Source of the DNA: a virus
DNA length: 64,000 nt
Virus record (IMG/VR): IMGVR_UViG_3300025732_000023
Location: 34,732-98,731 of that record
Reading direction: 5' to 3' (one strand)
The notes beneath the pieces are model-generated. The model worked only from the letters and a program-made list of their open reading frames with translations, searched no databases and was not told the DNA's origin. The first letter of the stretch is position 1, and each line of letters begins with the position of its first letter. A program made the position numbers and the translations under genes. Below are positions 31,260 to 42,800 of this stretch, in pieces.

Positions 31260-32060
31260 TCAAACATCTATTTTACGTGTTGGACTATACTCTCTCGAAT
31301 CATCCAAGAATTCCCAATTTTCATCAAATCCAAAGTTATCATCTGGATTTGCATCAGGTGGAATTGGGCGCAAGGTGTATCTAAGTTCTCTCTTAGCATT
31401 TTCAGTGTCTGTACTAGTGTACATATCAACCTGAATCTTGCGAATCAGACCATCAGTACTATCAGCAACTGGACCGAAGAGATATGTTTTTGCTGTGAAT
31501 GATAATGTATATATTAACGCTCTTCTTGTTGAAAAATCACCTTCATAATCATCCTGAAAATTTATACTTTCCAGAACCATTGGAACATCTTTTTTCTCCC
31601 CAATAGATTCAATCATATCAATTGTTACATTAAATCCTGGTTGGAAATATGGTAAAATTTGCTCAATAATTTGTAACGCATCATCATTTAATTTCGTTAA
31701 AATATTAAGTTCAAATCCAATATTATAAGGAACTGGCATAAAAACTTTTTTTACATTGCCATTAACATCACAAGTTTTGAAAGTTTGAACAACACTTGAC
31801 TTTCTACTTGGATCATATTGTATAGAAGTCATCTCAAATGACATTCGTGGCAATGAAATCTGAGTTGCTTTGTTTAATTCTGGTTGTTGTTGAATTCTTG
31901 CAAGAAATTTTTGTCTTGGTCCATAAGCGATAGGAACTCTCATATCACTTATGCTATTACCGTTTTGATCGGTGTGGCGAATATGGATTTGGTTAAATAA
32001 TGTTCCGAAAGCTATTATAGTCTTTCTTATAATTTCGTGATAATAGTACGTTCCTAACAT
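31260..32060 (-). CDS. 15: Proximal tail sheath stabilisation protein gp15
   Basis: This forms the hexameric tail terminator that joins tail to head. It starts MLGTYYYHEIIRKTIIAFGTLFN, matching the T4 family, and contains MRVPIAYGPRQKFLARI, another gp15 signature. At 266 residues it is near T4 (272). The start overlaps the gp14 stop (TAATG-type junction). Confidence 0.93.
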   Translation of the reverse strand: MLGTYYYHEIIRKTIIAFGTLFNQIHIRHTDQNGNSISDMRVPIAYGPRQKFLARIQQQPELNKATQISLPRMSFEMTSIQYDPSRKSSVVQTFKTCDVNGNVKKVFMPVPYNIGFELNILTKLNDDALQIIEQILPYFQPGFNVTIDMIESIGEKKDVPMVLESINFQDDYEGDFSTRRALIYTLSFTAKTYLFGPVADSTDGLIRKIQVDMYTSTDTENAKRELRYTLRPIPPDANPDDNFGFDENWEFLDDSREYSPTRKIDV

Positions 32061-33487
32061 TAATAAGTACCAAATGGATTTGATTCTGTAAAGTCTAAAA
32101 TGAGATCTGCTTCCTCTTCAATCTCATCATTTTGACTATATTTATCATATGTATCCATTTGATCAAAATATTGAACAGTAAATATCGCTCCGGACTCTGT
32201 TCCAATAATATTTTCTCCCGGTAAAAATAGTGGTTGTGTTGCCCCAATACCCAAATTGGCAACCTTGAGAATGTTGGTATCTTTATCCCACGATTTAACT
32301 CTTGCTCTAATTTGAGATCTAGATCCTCTAACAACTTCGTTGAATAGGAAAGTTCCAATACCAGTAAGTGTTTCTGGATTTGCAATAACCACAGTTGGAT
32401 TAGCAGTGTATCCTATTCCTGGATTTGCAACATATATTGAACGAACTACATTATTAGATCCAACTAATCCAATAGAAGCAATTCCAACGGCAGTCCGACC
32501 TACTCCACTTTGACCTGGTGCCGAAACTGTAACTACAGGGGTAGTTCCATATCCAACACCATTATCATTAACGATAAATCTAACTACACCATTATATGAG
32601 GTTTCAATAGAGCAAGTAGCAGCTGCACCTGCTCCACCACCACCAGTAATTCTTATAGTTGGTGGAGTGCTGTATCCAGCGCCTGCATTAGTCAAATAAA
32701 TCCTATCAACAGATCTAATACCATTTCTAACTGCCATTAAAGCAACCGCAGTTGCATTATCTCCTGGTTGTCCAGTAGGAGAACTACTTATAGCAACCAC
32801 AGGTGCAGAAGTATATCCATATCCATCATTATTGAGGAAAATTTCCCTTATATACCCACTACTGACAATGGCAGATGCTGTTGCAGTTCTACCAACGCCA
32901 ATCAGTTTTAACGTAGTAATATATCCTTCATTTTCAACTTGTGTATCTATTTCTTCAATCGAGGTATCAATAATTTCATCCTCATATTCAAATAGTTCAC
33001 ACTTCAGTTCATAAACATAATTTTTACCTAGTTGATAAAAAGGATTTTCGTGTTCAACAAACTTAACTTCAAAAATTCTTTCTCCAAGCGGAAAGTAAAT
33101 TAAATCTCCTTCTCTTGGACGAGTAGATAATATAATTTCACCTTCACCAGTTCCAGCGTCTAATGCTCCCATAAATGGGGCAATAAAATCTTCAAATCTT
33201 TCTTTTGATATTGTAATTAATAATTCATCTCTAAGACTCATTCCAAATTTAGTTAAAATATCTCCCGCACCAGAATACCCATCGTAAGTATTTACATATG
33301 CCTCAATTGCAAAATTATCATCAAATCTTGAAGATTGAACTTCTTCTATGATAGTTTTTCTATTTACAAATTTTCTTGGAATATAAACAACCTCAACACC
33401 ATACATCCTAAGATGTTCATTTATTAAGTCCTGAATCAATCTCTGTTCAGATGACGTTCCTTGTAGGAAAAATGGATTAAGTGCCAT
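32060..33487 (-). CDS. 14: Neck protein gp14 with inserted GxGY beta repeats
   Basis: This is a head-completion neck protein. The flanks (NPFFLQGTSSEQRLIQDLIN; VVYIPRKFVNRKTIIEEV; LILDFTESNPFGTY) match T4-like gp14. The protein has 475 residues instead of 256. The extra length, about 200-375, holds four repeats of a GxGYxxxPxVxI unit: DGYGYTSAPVVAI (221), GAGYSTPPTIRI (269), GVGYGTTPVVTV (310) and GIGYTANPTVVI (357), about 40-48 residues apart. Similar units occur in gp8 and the large baseplate proteins here. Confidence 0.9.
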   Translation of the reverse strand: MALNPFFLQGTSSEQRLIQDLINEHLRMYGVEVVYIPRKFVNRKTIIEEVQSSRFDDNFAIEAYVNTYDGYSGAGDILTKFGMSLRDELLITISKERFEDFIAPFMGALDAGTGEGEIILSTRPREGDLIYFPLGERIFEVKFVEHENPFYQLGKNYVYELKCELFEYEDEIIDTSIEEIDTQVENEGYITTLKLIGVGRTATASAIVSSGYIREIFLNNDGYGYTSAPVVAISSSPTGQPGDNATAVALMAVRNGIRSVDRIYLTNAGAGYSTPPTIRITGGGGAGAAATCSIETSYNGVVRFIVNDNGVGYGTTPVVTVSAPGQSGVGRTAVGIASIGLVGSNNVVRSIYVANPGIGYTANPTVVIANPETLTGIGTFLFNEVVRGSRSQIRARVKSWDKDTNILKVANLGIGATQPLFLPGENIIGTESGAIFTVQYFDQMDTYDKYSQNDEIEEEADLILDFTESNPFGTY

Positions 33488-34329
33488 TACCCAATAAAGT
33501 CGTATGGTGGAAGTTCGTAATCCATTGACATTCTCTTTGTTATTTCATCCAGTTCTCTTTCTGCGTCTTCATATATTTCTCTACCATTAAACTCAATACC
33601 ACCAGGAAGTTTAACTCCTCTGAATTTAATTAAGTTTTGACCCCACTGTCTCTTAATTAATGCTGTAAGATATCTTTTTAAAAAGCTATCGTTATAAACT
33701 TTGGTATGAGTGGTTGGATCTAAAATTCTATAACAATCTAGAACTAAAAAGTTACCAGCAGACTGTGCTCCCCAATCAAGATCTAGATATAATCTATTCT
33801 GTCTTTTATTAAATCTAACTTGCTTATCGGTTGTTAATAAGAAGTCAATATCTTCAAGATAACTTTTAACCATAGCATATTGTAAAAGTTCAACTGAGTT
33901 GAAATAATATAGATCATTTAAAAATAATTGATACTTAATACTAAACATTCCACCAGAAATGGAACTAGTATCAAACTTAAATATTTTTTCAATACCTATG
34001 ACTGAATCTGGAACTTGAATATAGTTTGAGGTCTCATAGAAATTAAATGATGTTGTACCATATCCAGTTACATTGGATGTTCCTGTTGTTGTAACAATTC
34101 CAACACCATTTTTTCCTTTCGCAGATCCTCTGTCAATATCTGCCTGACTTATTTGATACTTCAAATACATTCTCTCTACACCATCAAAGTGGCGCTCATT
34201 GAAGTATTGAAGGGCATCATCAACTAGATCATCTATTTGGTCATCATCAACGTTAATTTCCAGCACAGGCGCTCCTAGACGCCTTAGACAGTAATCAATC
34301 AGTTCTTGCCTACTTGCTGGTTTTGCCAT
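33487..34329 (-). CDS. 13: Neck protein gp13
   Basis: This is the head-completion protein that pairs with gp14. It starts MAKPASRQELIDYCLRRLG and has IDDLVDDALQYFNERHFDG and LTALIKRQWGQNLIKF, all family signatures. The 280 residues compare with 309 in T4. The start and stop abut gp14 in the usual neck order. Confidence 0.93.
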   Translation of the reverse strand: MAKPASRQELIDYCLRRLGAPVLEINVDDDQIDDLVDDALQYFNERHFDGVERMYLKYQISQADIDRGSAKGKNGVGIVTTTGTSNVTGYGTTSFNFYETSNYIQVPDSVIGIEKIFKFDTSSISGGMFSIKYQLFLNDLYYFNSVELLQYAMVKSYLEDIDFLLTTDKQVRFNKRQNRLYLDLDWGAQSAGNFLVLDCYRILDPTTHTKVYNDSFLKRYLTALIKRQWGQNLIKFRGVKLPGGIEFNGREIYEDAERELDEITKRMSMDYELPPYDFIG

Positions 34330-34334
34330 TTTTG

Positions 34335-34547
34335 TTACGCTTCAGGTTTTTTGGACTTTTTCAATTCATCATATTTGTTTTGTAAATCAAGGTTTACTGC
34401 TAGAATCTCATTTTTTTCTTTGGCAAAATCGTCTGATAATGTTTGCAACTTTGCTTCTAGCAATATATTTTGGTTTGTTAGTGCTGCTAATTTTTGATTA
34501 TATAAACGCACTAAGATATTGATATCGACTTCACTTTCATTTGACAT
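34335..34547 (-). CDS. Small coiled-coil protein, 70 aa
   Basis: After a short acidic start the protein is almost entirely heptad-like helix (LVRLYNQKLAALTNQNILLEA, then DFAKEKNEILAVNLDLQNKY) and ends KKSKKPEA. It lies 5 bases before gp13 and 3 bases after the fibre-like gene, so it is co-transcribed with both. Function is unknown. Length and coiled coil would suit a fibre or neck accessory. Confidence 0.65.
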   Translation of the reverse strand: MSNESEVDINILVRLYNQKLAALTNQNILLEAKLQTLSDDFAKEKNEILAVNLDLQNKYDELKKSKKPEA

Positions 34548-34550
34548 ATT

Positions 34551-36224
34551 TTAGAATGTTCCTCCGTCAAGGGTTGATGTCCAGTGTGGTTTATTAGTAT
34601 ATATTGTCGAAACTGAGGAAGGAATTACTGATAGATTTTGTATCGATCCATTATCACCTTCTTTTCTAATGTTGTAAGTATTAACAAATGTTCCCTCAAC
34701 ACCAATTAGACTTAATGTGGATAATGTACCACCAGTTTCAACAACACCATAAGCATTGCTTGTATCTTGTCTAATAATATCTCCTGCGGTTACAGTAACA
34801 GAAGAAGGTAATGCCAAAGTAACCTTTGTAATAGCAGTTAGAATCTGCTTTGAAGTAATAACCGGGGATGCTGGATTATTTGTCGAAGTTTGTAATCCAT
34901 CAGCATCAAAATATACAACACCGTGAGTATTAAAGTCACCAGTTTGATAGTAAATACCCTTAATATCAAGATATCCTCTGGTTCCAGTTACTACACTATT
35001 AGTGATAGTTGCATCTGGAATATAAGTCCAAGATCTTACAGTGGCAGCACTTCCAACATTATTTTGATCAGTGTATCCAAAGAATCCAATTTTATTATTT
35101 GCAGTTCCAGTGCTTGTATTATAATTAAATGCAATACCACGATCAGTATTAGTGTCGTATGCGTGGGTAATTGTTAATTGTGTAGTTGTAGAAATTCCAG
35201 GAGCAATAGTTGCGTCTGTTAAAGTTATAATCTTATTAACAGTATCATAAGCAGTTACTGTGTTTACTCCAGATACCGAAAGTGCAGCATTTCCGCTAAC
35301 TACGTCACCTGTATTGATTCCTGTAACAGAATCCAATCTAATTGTGCTTACACCAGCAACAACAGTAGTCATTACTGTTCTTGTGCTTGTTACATCACCG
35401 AGAACAATAATAGGATCATTTAGATCGACAGTTGTTGAATTTACAGATGTTGTGGTTCCATCTACCTGTAAATTTCCTTTTACAATAACTGTTCCTTCAT
35501 TACTTAATCCATCTGGATATGGATCTAAGTATAATTCGTTACCAGAAATAGATGATATTACATTATCCTTTATTTTTATCTGATCAATAGTGGCATGACC
35601 ACTTATACCTATCGTTCCACCTACATTCAGATTTTTTTCAATTCCTACTCCACCCTCAACGACAAGGGCACCACTATCTTTATCACCAGATTCTGTAACG
35701 TCGCCAATATTAATTGCTACGCCATTGGCAAATGCCCAATCAGCTCCCTCAATTTCAAATCTATTATCAGTTGCTTCATCATAACGCATTTTAACGTCTT
35801 TATCATTACCAAATGATAAGTACGTATCATCGACAATATTAATTTCACCAGTTCCATTTGGATCTAAAACAATATCACCATCAGTATTTGTTGATGATAA
35901 AGTGTTTAAATCAAGTCTTAAATTATCAACGTTCCACTGGTCTACTTTTCTGTTACTATCAAGAATAGCAACAATACCACCATCACTATTCCTTGTATTT
36001 GTTACGCCAGCAATTGATCCTGGCGTATGCTCCATCATAGAAGCATAATAATAACCACCAACTGGATTTACATTATTACCATCATCACCTACAAAAATTC
36101 TATCTTTGTACTGATTAACACCACCATAACTACCAATACCAGTTACGTATGCTAATTCACCCCAATTTAGACTAGAAGGTTTATTAGTACCTGAGGATCT
36201 TTTGATCCTGATAATACTTGCCAT
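34551..36224 (-). CDS. Tail-fibre-like structural protein, 557 aa
   Basis: The protein begins MASIIRIKRSSGTNKPSSLNWGELAYVTG, a start common in cyanophage fibre-like proteins. It has repetitive Gly/Asn/Thr beta segments (GGVGIEKNLNVGGTIGISGH; EGTVIVKGNLQVDGTT) expected of a trimeric beta-helix fibre. It ends in TSTLDGGTF, like the neighbouring 75-aa protein (LDINGGNF). No chaperone peptidase is seen at the C-terminus. It is a candidate receptor-binding or neck-whisker-like fibre. Confidence 0.75.
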   Translation of the reverse strand: MASIIRIKRSSGTNKPSSLNWGELAYVTGIGSYGGVNQYKDRIFVGDDGNNVNPVGGYYYASMMEHTPGSIAGVTNTRNSDGGIVAILDSNRKVDQWNVDNLRLDLNTLSSTNTDGDIVLDPNGTGEINIVDDTYLSFGNDKDVKMRYDEATDNRFEIEGADWAFANGVAINIGDVTESGDKDSGALVVEGGVGIEKNLNVGGTIGISGHATIDQIKIKDNVISSISGNELYLDPYPDGLSNEGTVIVKGNLQVDGTTTSVNSTTVDLNDPIIVLGDVTSTRTVMTTVVAGVSTIRLDSVTGINTGDVVSGNAALSVSGVNTVTAYDTVNKIITLTDATIAPGISTTTQLTITHAYDTNTDRGIAFNYNTSTGTANNKIGFFGYTDQNNVGSAATVRSWTYIPDATITNSVVTGTRGYLDIKGIYYQTGDFNTHGVVYFDADGLQTSTNNPASPVITSKQILTAITKVTLALPSSVTVTAGDIIRQDTSNAYGVVETGGTLSTLSLIGVEGTFVNTYNIRKEGDNGSIQNLSVIPSSVSTIYTNKPHWTSTLDGGTF

Positions 36225-36452
36225 TTAGAAATTTCCCCCGTTGATGTCTAAATTCTGTGTTGCCCCTGGTGTAAGGGTTAGTGTAGCGTCCCATTTTCTA
36301 GTGGCACCATTATAAACAAGAACCATACCATCAAGTAAATTTGTGGCATTAACATCACTAAGTTCAGACAAAGAAAGACCTTGAGCACCAGCAAGTGAAG
36401 ATATAACTTTTACTGCAGGTTGTTGTCCTACTCTGACCTTAATTTCTGCCAT
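36225..36452 (-). CDS. Small structural protein with fibre-like motif, 75 aa
   Basis: The sequence contains LSLSELSDVNATNLLDGMVL and YNGATRKWDATLTLTPGATQ, motifs seen in phage fibre and whisker proteins where an SDVN..L.DG.VL.YN..T.KW unit repeats. Here only one unit is present. It ends LDINGGNF and abuts the 557-aa gene with no gap. A perfect TATAAATA late promoter lies 27 bases upstream, so it leads that unit. Confidence 0.7.
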   Translation of the reverse strand: MAEIKVRVGQQPAVKVISSLAGAQGLSLSELSDVNATNLLDGMVLVYNGATRKWDATLTLTPGATQNLDINGGNF

Positions 36453-36478
36453 TTATAAACAGTTCAGGATCTAAAATA

Positions 36479-36486
36479 TATTTATA
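36479..36486 (-). promoter_or_regulatory. Late promoter TATAAATA for the 36452-to-neck unit
   Basis: A perfect minus-strand TATAAATA lies 27-34 bases before the ATG at 36452, overlapping the end of the 66-aa gene. Confidence 0.85.
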
Positions 36487-36682
36487 CTTCATTGAATCCA
36501 AAAGGTTCAATAGAAGACCCAAATGATGAAATAACCTCTTGCTGCTTAAAGTAAAGCTTTACATAAGATTTTGCAATGTTTCTGAGAGTATCAATACAAT
36601 CGATTGAATCAATTTCAGACGCTGCCTTGTAATACTCAAAACTTTTGCTCAAATTTTCTAAATTAATTTTGTCTGGGTCCAT
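36482..36682 (-). CDS. Small helical protein, 66 aa, unknown
   Basis: The protein (MDPDKINLENLSKSFEYYKA...) is predicted helical and ends GSSIEPFGFNEV. It overlaps the preceding 73-aa gene by 20 bases in another frame, a typical phage junction. No domain is recognised. Confidence 0.55.
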   Translation of the reverse strand: MDPDKINLENLSKSFEYYKAASEIDSIDCIDTLRNIAKSYVKLYFKQQEVISSFGSSIEPFGFNEV

Positions 36683-36884
36683 TAATAATTTCCTTTAGTA
36701 AAGATTTAATTTCATCAATATCTTTTTTAATCATATCTATTTCATTTTTTTCCTTTTCTTTGATCTCTTTCAAACGCATATAATTCATATATGCTGACTT
36801 ATCCTTATTAAGAATTGCGCCAGTGTTTCGATCTCTAAAAAGATTACTATGACCTTCAACTGGGATTAAATTTGAATTTTCCAT
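36663..36884 (-). CDS. Small protein with VEGH..LFRD motif and coiled coil, 73 aa
   Basis: The N-terminus has PVEGHSNLFRDRNTGAILN, a short motif conserved in small cyanophage proteins, then a charged coiled coil (KEIKEKEKNEIDMIKKDIDE) ending KEIINGPRQN. It starts 3 bases after the 2535-aa gene. The role is unknown. Position between baseplate and fibre genes hints at structural use. Confidence 0.65.
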   Translation of the reverse strand: MENSNLIPVEGHSNLFRDRNTGAILNKDKSAYMNYMRLKEIKEKEKNEIDMIKKDIDEIKSLLKEIINGPRQN

Positions 36885-36887
36885 AAT

Positions 36888-39800
36888 TTACGCCAATGCT
36901 ATACATCTGAAATCTTTAAGTTTTACCGGTGTTGATTCATTAGTTGAAGACATTACAATTTTAATTGAGAATCCATTAAATTGTTCAAGATTATTTGCAC
37001 TGAATTGATATTCAGAGAAAGATTCTGGACCGTCTGGATTTACAAATGCATCAGGTCTTCCACTATTTGCAGACAAATCAATCACTAAATCACCAAAACC
37101 ATCACCATCAGTATCAATTAAGTTATCATATCCTGGGAAAGGTGTATAAGTTTGAGGGACATCACTAGAATCAGCTTTAAATAGTCTGTAAAACGCTCTT
37201 ATATCAGATTCTGGTTGTCTATTTGCTGCAACCAACAGTCGTAAACTGGTAGCTGGTTGTGCCAATGAAATAACCCTAGTCACAAATACTGCACCATGTG
37301 GATCACCAGTAAGTTCATTTGATCTAGAATCAAGGACATAATCAGTAATTGGATTATTAGACCTGTTTCTACCTAGTATAAATGTAGAATTTTGTATGTC
37401 CATAACAGGAGATAGATTTTCATCTTCTGTTCTAAATTCAACTCTCATGGTTAGAGATTTATTTGATGGTAAGGTTGTTAATCTAGTGGTTTCATTAATT
37501 CTTGATGCAACCAGTCTTGGAGACGCAAAATAATTAACAGTATTTAATTGAATTGGATCATATCCAAGATCCAAGAAAGATACTTCGGATCCGCCAGCAC
37601 TAGTTCCAGAAATAGTTCTTATTTGCGAAGAAACTGCTGTGCCTTTACCTGGAGTAATAACATTGAAAATTGGTTGCAATGAACTAAATTGATGGTTTTG
37701 GGAGACCTTCACACTATCACCACCAAATGCTTTTTGTGAATCAAAATTCAACATTGTACTTCCACTAGATCTATTAGTTGGTGTTGTTCTATCAAATTCT
37801 AAGAAGAAATTATCAAGATTTGAATTTTCAGAATTATAATAGGTAGAAGGAATATTATGTGTTTTATTAATTCTCATTAGAGAAACACCATTAACCTCAT
37901 ATGGTTGTATAAAATCAGAAGTAGAATGCGATGTCTTGATAGTACCATTTAATGCACGTGATTCAATAATAAGTGTTCCAGCGTCACCAGAAGTTTGTGT
38001 TATTCCACTATATGATATAACCTCATTTTGAATTAATGCATAACCACGACTTGTTGTTATTCCCTCAAATCTTGCAAAAACATTTGTATTTGCAACAGAA
38101 ACGACAGTATCATTTAATCCAAAGTTATCAGTTAAAGCCACTTTTTCTCTATCTGGTAAAATATCTTTCACTTCAATTACATTATTGCCACCATGGTGTG
38201 CATGATTATATTGCTTAATTCTAAAGACATTTCCAGAGAAATTATCTGAAATGAGAGATGAAGTTCCATTAACTGTTACTCCACTACTAGTTCTGGAAGA
38301 TTCTACAAGTGGATTTGTATAATAAACAACCGAAGATGTATTTGTAAAGTTTTCACCTTGAACACCTGTCAAGTAAATTGTGTTAGCAGCACCACGAGAT
38401 GAAACAGAAACTCTTGCTCCTGAACCACTACCAATACTACTTGTAGTAATTCCAAGAATTTCTCCATTTACATAACCACTTCCAGTCGTTGCAGTTGGAG
38501 TAACTGAAATTACTTTACCATTACTTACAGTAATATTTGCCGTTGCACCAGTTCCTTTTCCACTAATAGAGTACAGTGGAACATTATTTGTAGTTCCAGA
38601 TGCTGGATAACCAGATCCACCACTAATAACAGTTACAACTCCAATAGGTCCACCAAGATTTTCAACAATTCCAGTTATACTTGGGCTAGATCCCTGACCA
38701 ATTTTAGTTCCAGGAACAACATCAGCATTTAGTGTTCCTGTAATAGGAACCATTAGTTTTCTTGGCAAACCTTCAATTGGATTATTTTGTAATTTGGAAA
38801 CATTTGTACCTCCAGGATTAATATCAGTATTATAGAATGTTAAAGTACCTGATGGGACAAACTTTGCTTTATAAAGTTTAAATGTCAAATCTTGATATTG
38901 ACTTGCTGTCCAAATAGTTCCATTTTGAGACTTGAATAGTGATCCTCCAATATATTGTTTGGTGACAACTACATTCTGAACATCGGGAAGATTTTTTGTT
39001 TTAACTGTTTTCTGTCCCATTGTTGCAGTCCACATTTCATAAGCATCTGATGCAGGAGAAAGAATAACTATCGCATACTCTTTTCCAGCTTCCAAATATA
39101 CGGGAGATGGGAAACGAATCCTTGTAGGTATTGGTTCAGGTATGCGTGATCCTACATATCTACCCCAATCAGGATCTTTCAGAATCTCTTGCATTTTTAC
39201 ACCAATTTTTCCAGTATAGACATTCTCTAAGAAATATCTAATGTCAGAATCGGTGAATCCTAATGATTTTGCATATGGATAGTCATTATCATATCCAAAT
39301 TGACCAGGTGTGAATCCACTGGCAGCATCATCAAATCCTGCCATGCTTCTAACATCAAATTCTTCTTCAGGAATGTTTATTTGATCTGGACTTAAAGCAA
39401 CTTGCGTATAATCTTGGACTAAAAGTTGAGTCGGTGTACCCAATTCAACAGTTCTAAGTTCAACAAAGATTTTTGCTGATGGATCTTTTGATGCAAAATA
39501 GAGGTCAAATGATGTTAGGAATGCACCTTTACCATCAACAGTAAATGACTGTGCAAGTGGATCTCTGTGTGGTGCTTTTACCTCAACCTTAACTTCAGTT
39601 GGTTGAGCTGCTGGTTTAGGTGGATTTCTTACAGAAACTCTACTAGTTTCTTGTGTTAAAATTGTTCCAGATCCACTGTAACTTCCGATCGCTTCACTAG
39701 CAAATACTGTAGATCCTGGAAGAGGAACAACACCAGGAGGAACTGCTGTAATTTTTACTGTTTTTGTTCCACTAGTAACTTTTACTGGTGGTGGTGGAGT

Positions 39801-42800
39801 TGTATTTGGGTCTCTGAAGAAGAAGTTTGCAATAATATCACCCCAGTTGTCGGAAACTAATTCCGCTCTTGTAATTGTTGCAACTGCGCCTGTTGTTTGC
39901 CCAACAACTGTTGCACCACGAGTTACATATCCATAATATTTTTCAGATTCATTAGCTAGTGCTCTAACACCAAAATTAATCAGTTTGGATGTTGGTGAGT
40001 ATGTAGTGCCAGGAGCAGGTCTAGTTCTATCATATGGGTCTACTGTATATTCTTCCACATAAACTGATGGTGATCCTAATCCAGATCCAATATCTGGTCT
40101 GGTTCTATCACCAAATTTATGATTTGGAGTTCTTATTCTAATAACTCCAATTTCTTTTCCACCATAATAAATTGTAGCATCCTCATAATCTATGAAGGTT
40201 CCAGATTGCATTTCAATTTCACAAAGTTTTGGAATAATATCAACTTGCTGACTATCTAAGTAAAGAAAATGCTTTGTGAAAGGTCTTAGTCCATTTGCTG
40301 CAAAAAATACGTTTCTAGAACGCATAAATGGATCAACATCACCACTAATTTTTACATCCTCAACATAGTTAAACTCTCTGTCTGGTCCAGTTAATTTTGG
40401 TTTATATTTTGTAGTTGTTGTAGTAGTGGTAGTTGTTAAAGTTCTTGTTCCCTTTTCATTTCTACCTCCACCCTTCTTATATGTTTCTTTTTCAGTTTTT
40501 TTGTCTACATCTACTTTTGTTCTTGCTTCCTGTACCCATTCAGCACCGGTAGATTCTGTTCTTTGATTATCAATATATATTGTTCTAACCCAATTATCTG
40601 ATGCTGGGTCAAGAGCAACACCACCAACAAAAACAATAACATTGAATGGATTAATATTTTCTACATTTGTAGCATGTGGTTGTTCAATCCAATCAACTTC
40701 CTCATATTTTAATGTCAGTAAATCACCAGTTTTTTGAATATTTGGATCTAGTAGTTTAAGATTTTGAGTAATATCAGTTTTTGTTCTATCAATAGCAGGA
40801 TCTAATGCTAGTTCTGCTTGAAGAGACCAAAAATCTACGGGCGCAATTGCAGTTGCAGTAGAAGCACTTATATCAACAGTGCTATACCTTGGATCTGCTA
40901 AAGAATTTTCTCTGAAACTACTGACAATAAATCCAGATTTAAATCTATTGAGTCCATTAGCATCAGTTACTTCCAGTGTCTGTGCTTTCAGTTCAAGCAT
41001 ACTTAAACTAGTAACTTCTTCTAGATTTTCAATTCTTTGCTCTAGTTTTGCAATATCCCTCATTGTAAATCTTCTATTATCTCTTAATAGAATTTGGGGA
41101 TCTTTCTGTGGATTATAAAGATACGCTGGATAACTAATTTGTGCCAATTCCATTGCATCATCTGAAAGAATTGGCGCACGTGGAGCATCACTAGATTCTC
41201 CTTTAACAATTTCAACTTCACCAAATCGATTGACAGTTACTAAATCTACTCTTGGTAAGTAATAAGTATATCCCAAGAATGAGGTTTCATCAGGAGATAT
41301 TACATATCTATATGTACTTTCGTATGATCTAGAACTAAATGCAAATGGTGATGCCGTTGCAGTCGATGGATCAAACTCAACTACTCTTGGTCTAAAGTCT
41401 ATAATGTCGGAAACCCTTGAACCATCAGGAACTGATGGAATATCTGTGGCATATCTATCTTCGGTGTACGAATTTACAGTAAATATGTCACCACTGTTTC
41501 CAGCAGAAATTTTGTAGTAATCATAAATTACTAGTAACTGACGTGCTGGTACTGCACTCCCTGCCCTTCTTCTTATTTTCGAATAGTCGCAGTATTGATC
41601 TTTATGTCCTTTATCTAAAATATAGTTGGAAGTTCTATCAATATAACTACCTTCGGTTATTGATTGGATTGTTAGTGTTAATGAAGATTCTTTGAACTTA
41701 ACAACTTCACCTACTTGGAAATTATTTTGATTTAGGTAAACAAATTCAACATTTGTTGATGATCTGTTTACAATTTGTCCAACAGCTCTGCTAGTTTGTC
41801 CTACGATTTGTTCACCTGTAATTGCAACATTTTCAAGTGCTAATCCAGTTGAAAATGTAATTTTATCTAAGACAGGTGCGGAAGTATTTGTGGACTCATA
41901 TACAGCTCTGACATTCACAACATCAGGAACATTTAAGCATATTTCTGCATCTTCAACTCTTAAACCATGATACTTGCTAGTAGATAATCCACTTGCTGTT
42001 GGTCCAGATTGTGTAGAAATACCACTTGTTCTTGTGATAGATACTTGTCTACTTCTTATGAAATCCTTTGTTTTATTGGAAACTTGTCTCTTTTTCAGAG
42101 TAACAATAACAGTTACATTTGATTGTAATGCCGTTAACTTGGTAAATGTGACGGTGGAACCATTAGCACCAAGTTGGAATTTTCCTGAGGTTAATTTATC
42201 AGTAGTTCCATTTTCATAGTGAACAGAATATCTTTCAGCATCAAAAGATTCAAAAAATACGCTTGTAATTCCAGCACTAACATCTATAGCATCTGATATT
42301 GATAAAGTTAATTGTCCGTTAGAATCAGTTGATTTTCCTGTAATTTGTTTAGTAATTGTCAGTTCAGATTCTGATAGATCAACAGATGCTATATTAGTTT
42401 TTGGAAGATTAGTATATAATCCAGAAGATACCAAATTAATGATCTTCGGCTCCATCAAGGAAAATACTGAATCTACATTATTTACGGTTGAAGTGCATAC
42501 TCCGGTAACTGCCGCACCAACCGCAGCAAGATTAATAGAAGTTCCGTTAGATGCTATTGAAGTTATTCTATTAAAGTTTGGATCTGCTTGCCCGCCAGTT
42601 TGATATTTAACTATTGCTTCTGTTTTAATTCCAGTTGTTCCTGAAAAGAATCTTCCTGGAACTGATCCTATACCACTACTTACTGTTAATTTGTCAGTAA
42701 TTGAAAAATTTGGAGGAGTTCTTTCATAAAGAACTGTATCTGCAAAAAAGTCAGTTCTTAATGAAGAATTTAGAGCAGTTGAATCCTGATATACGGATTT

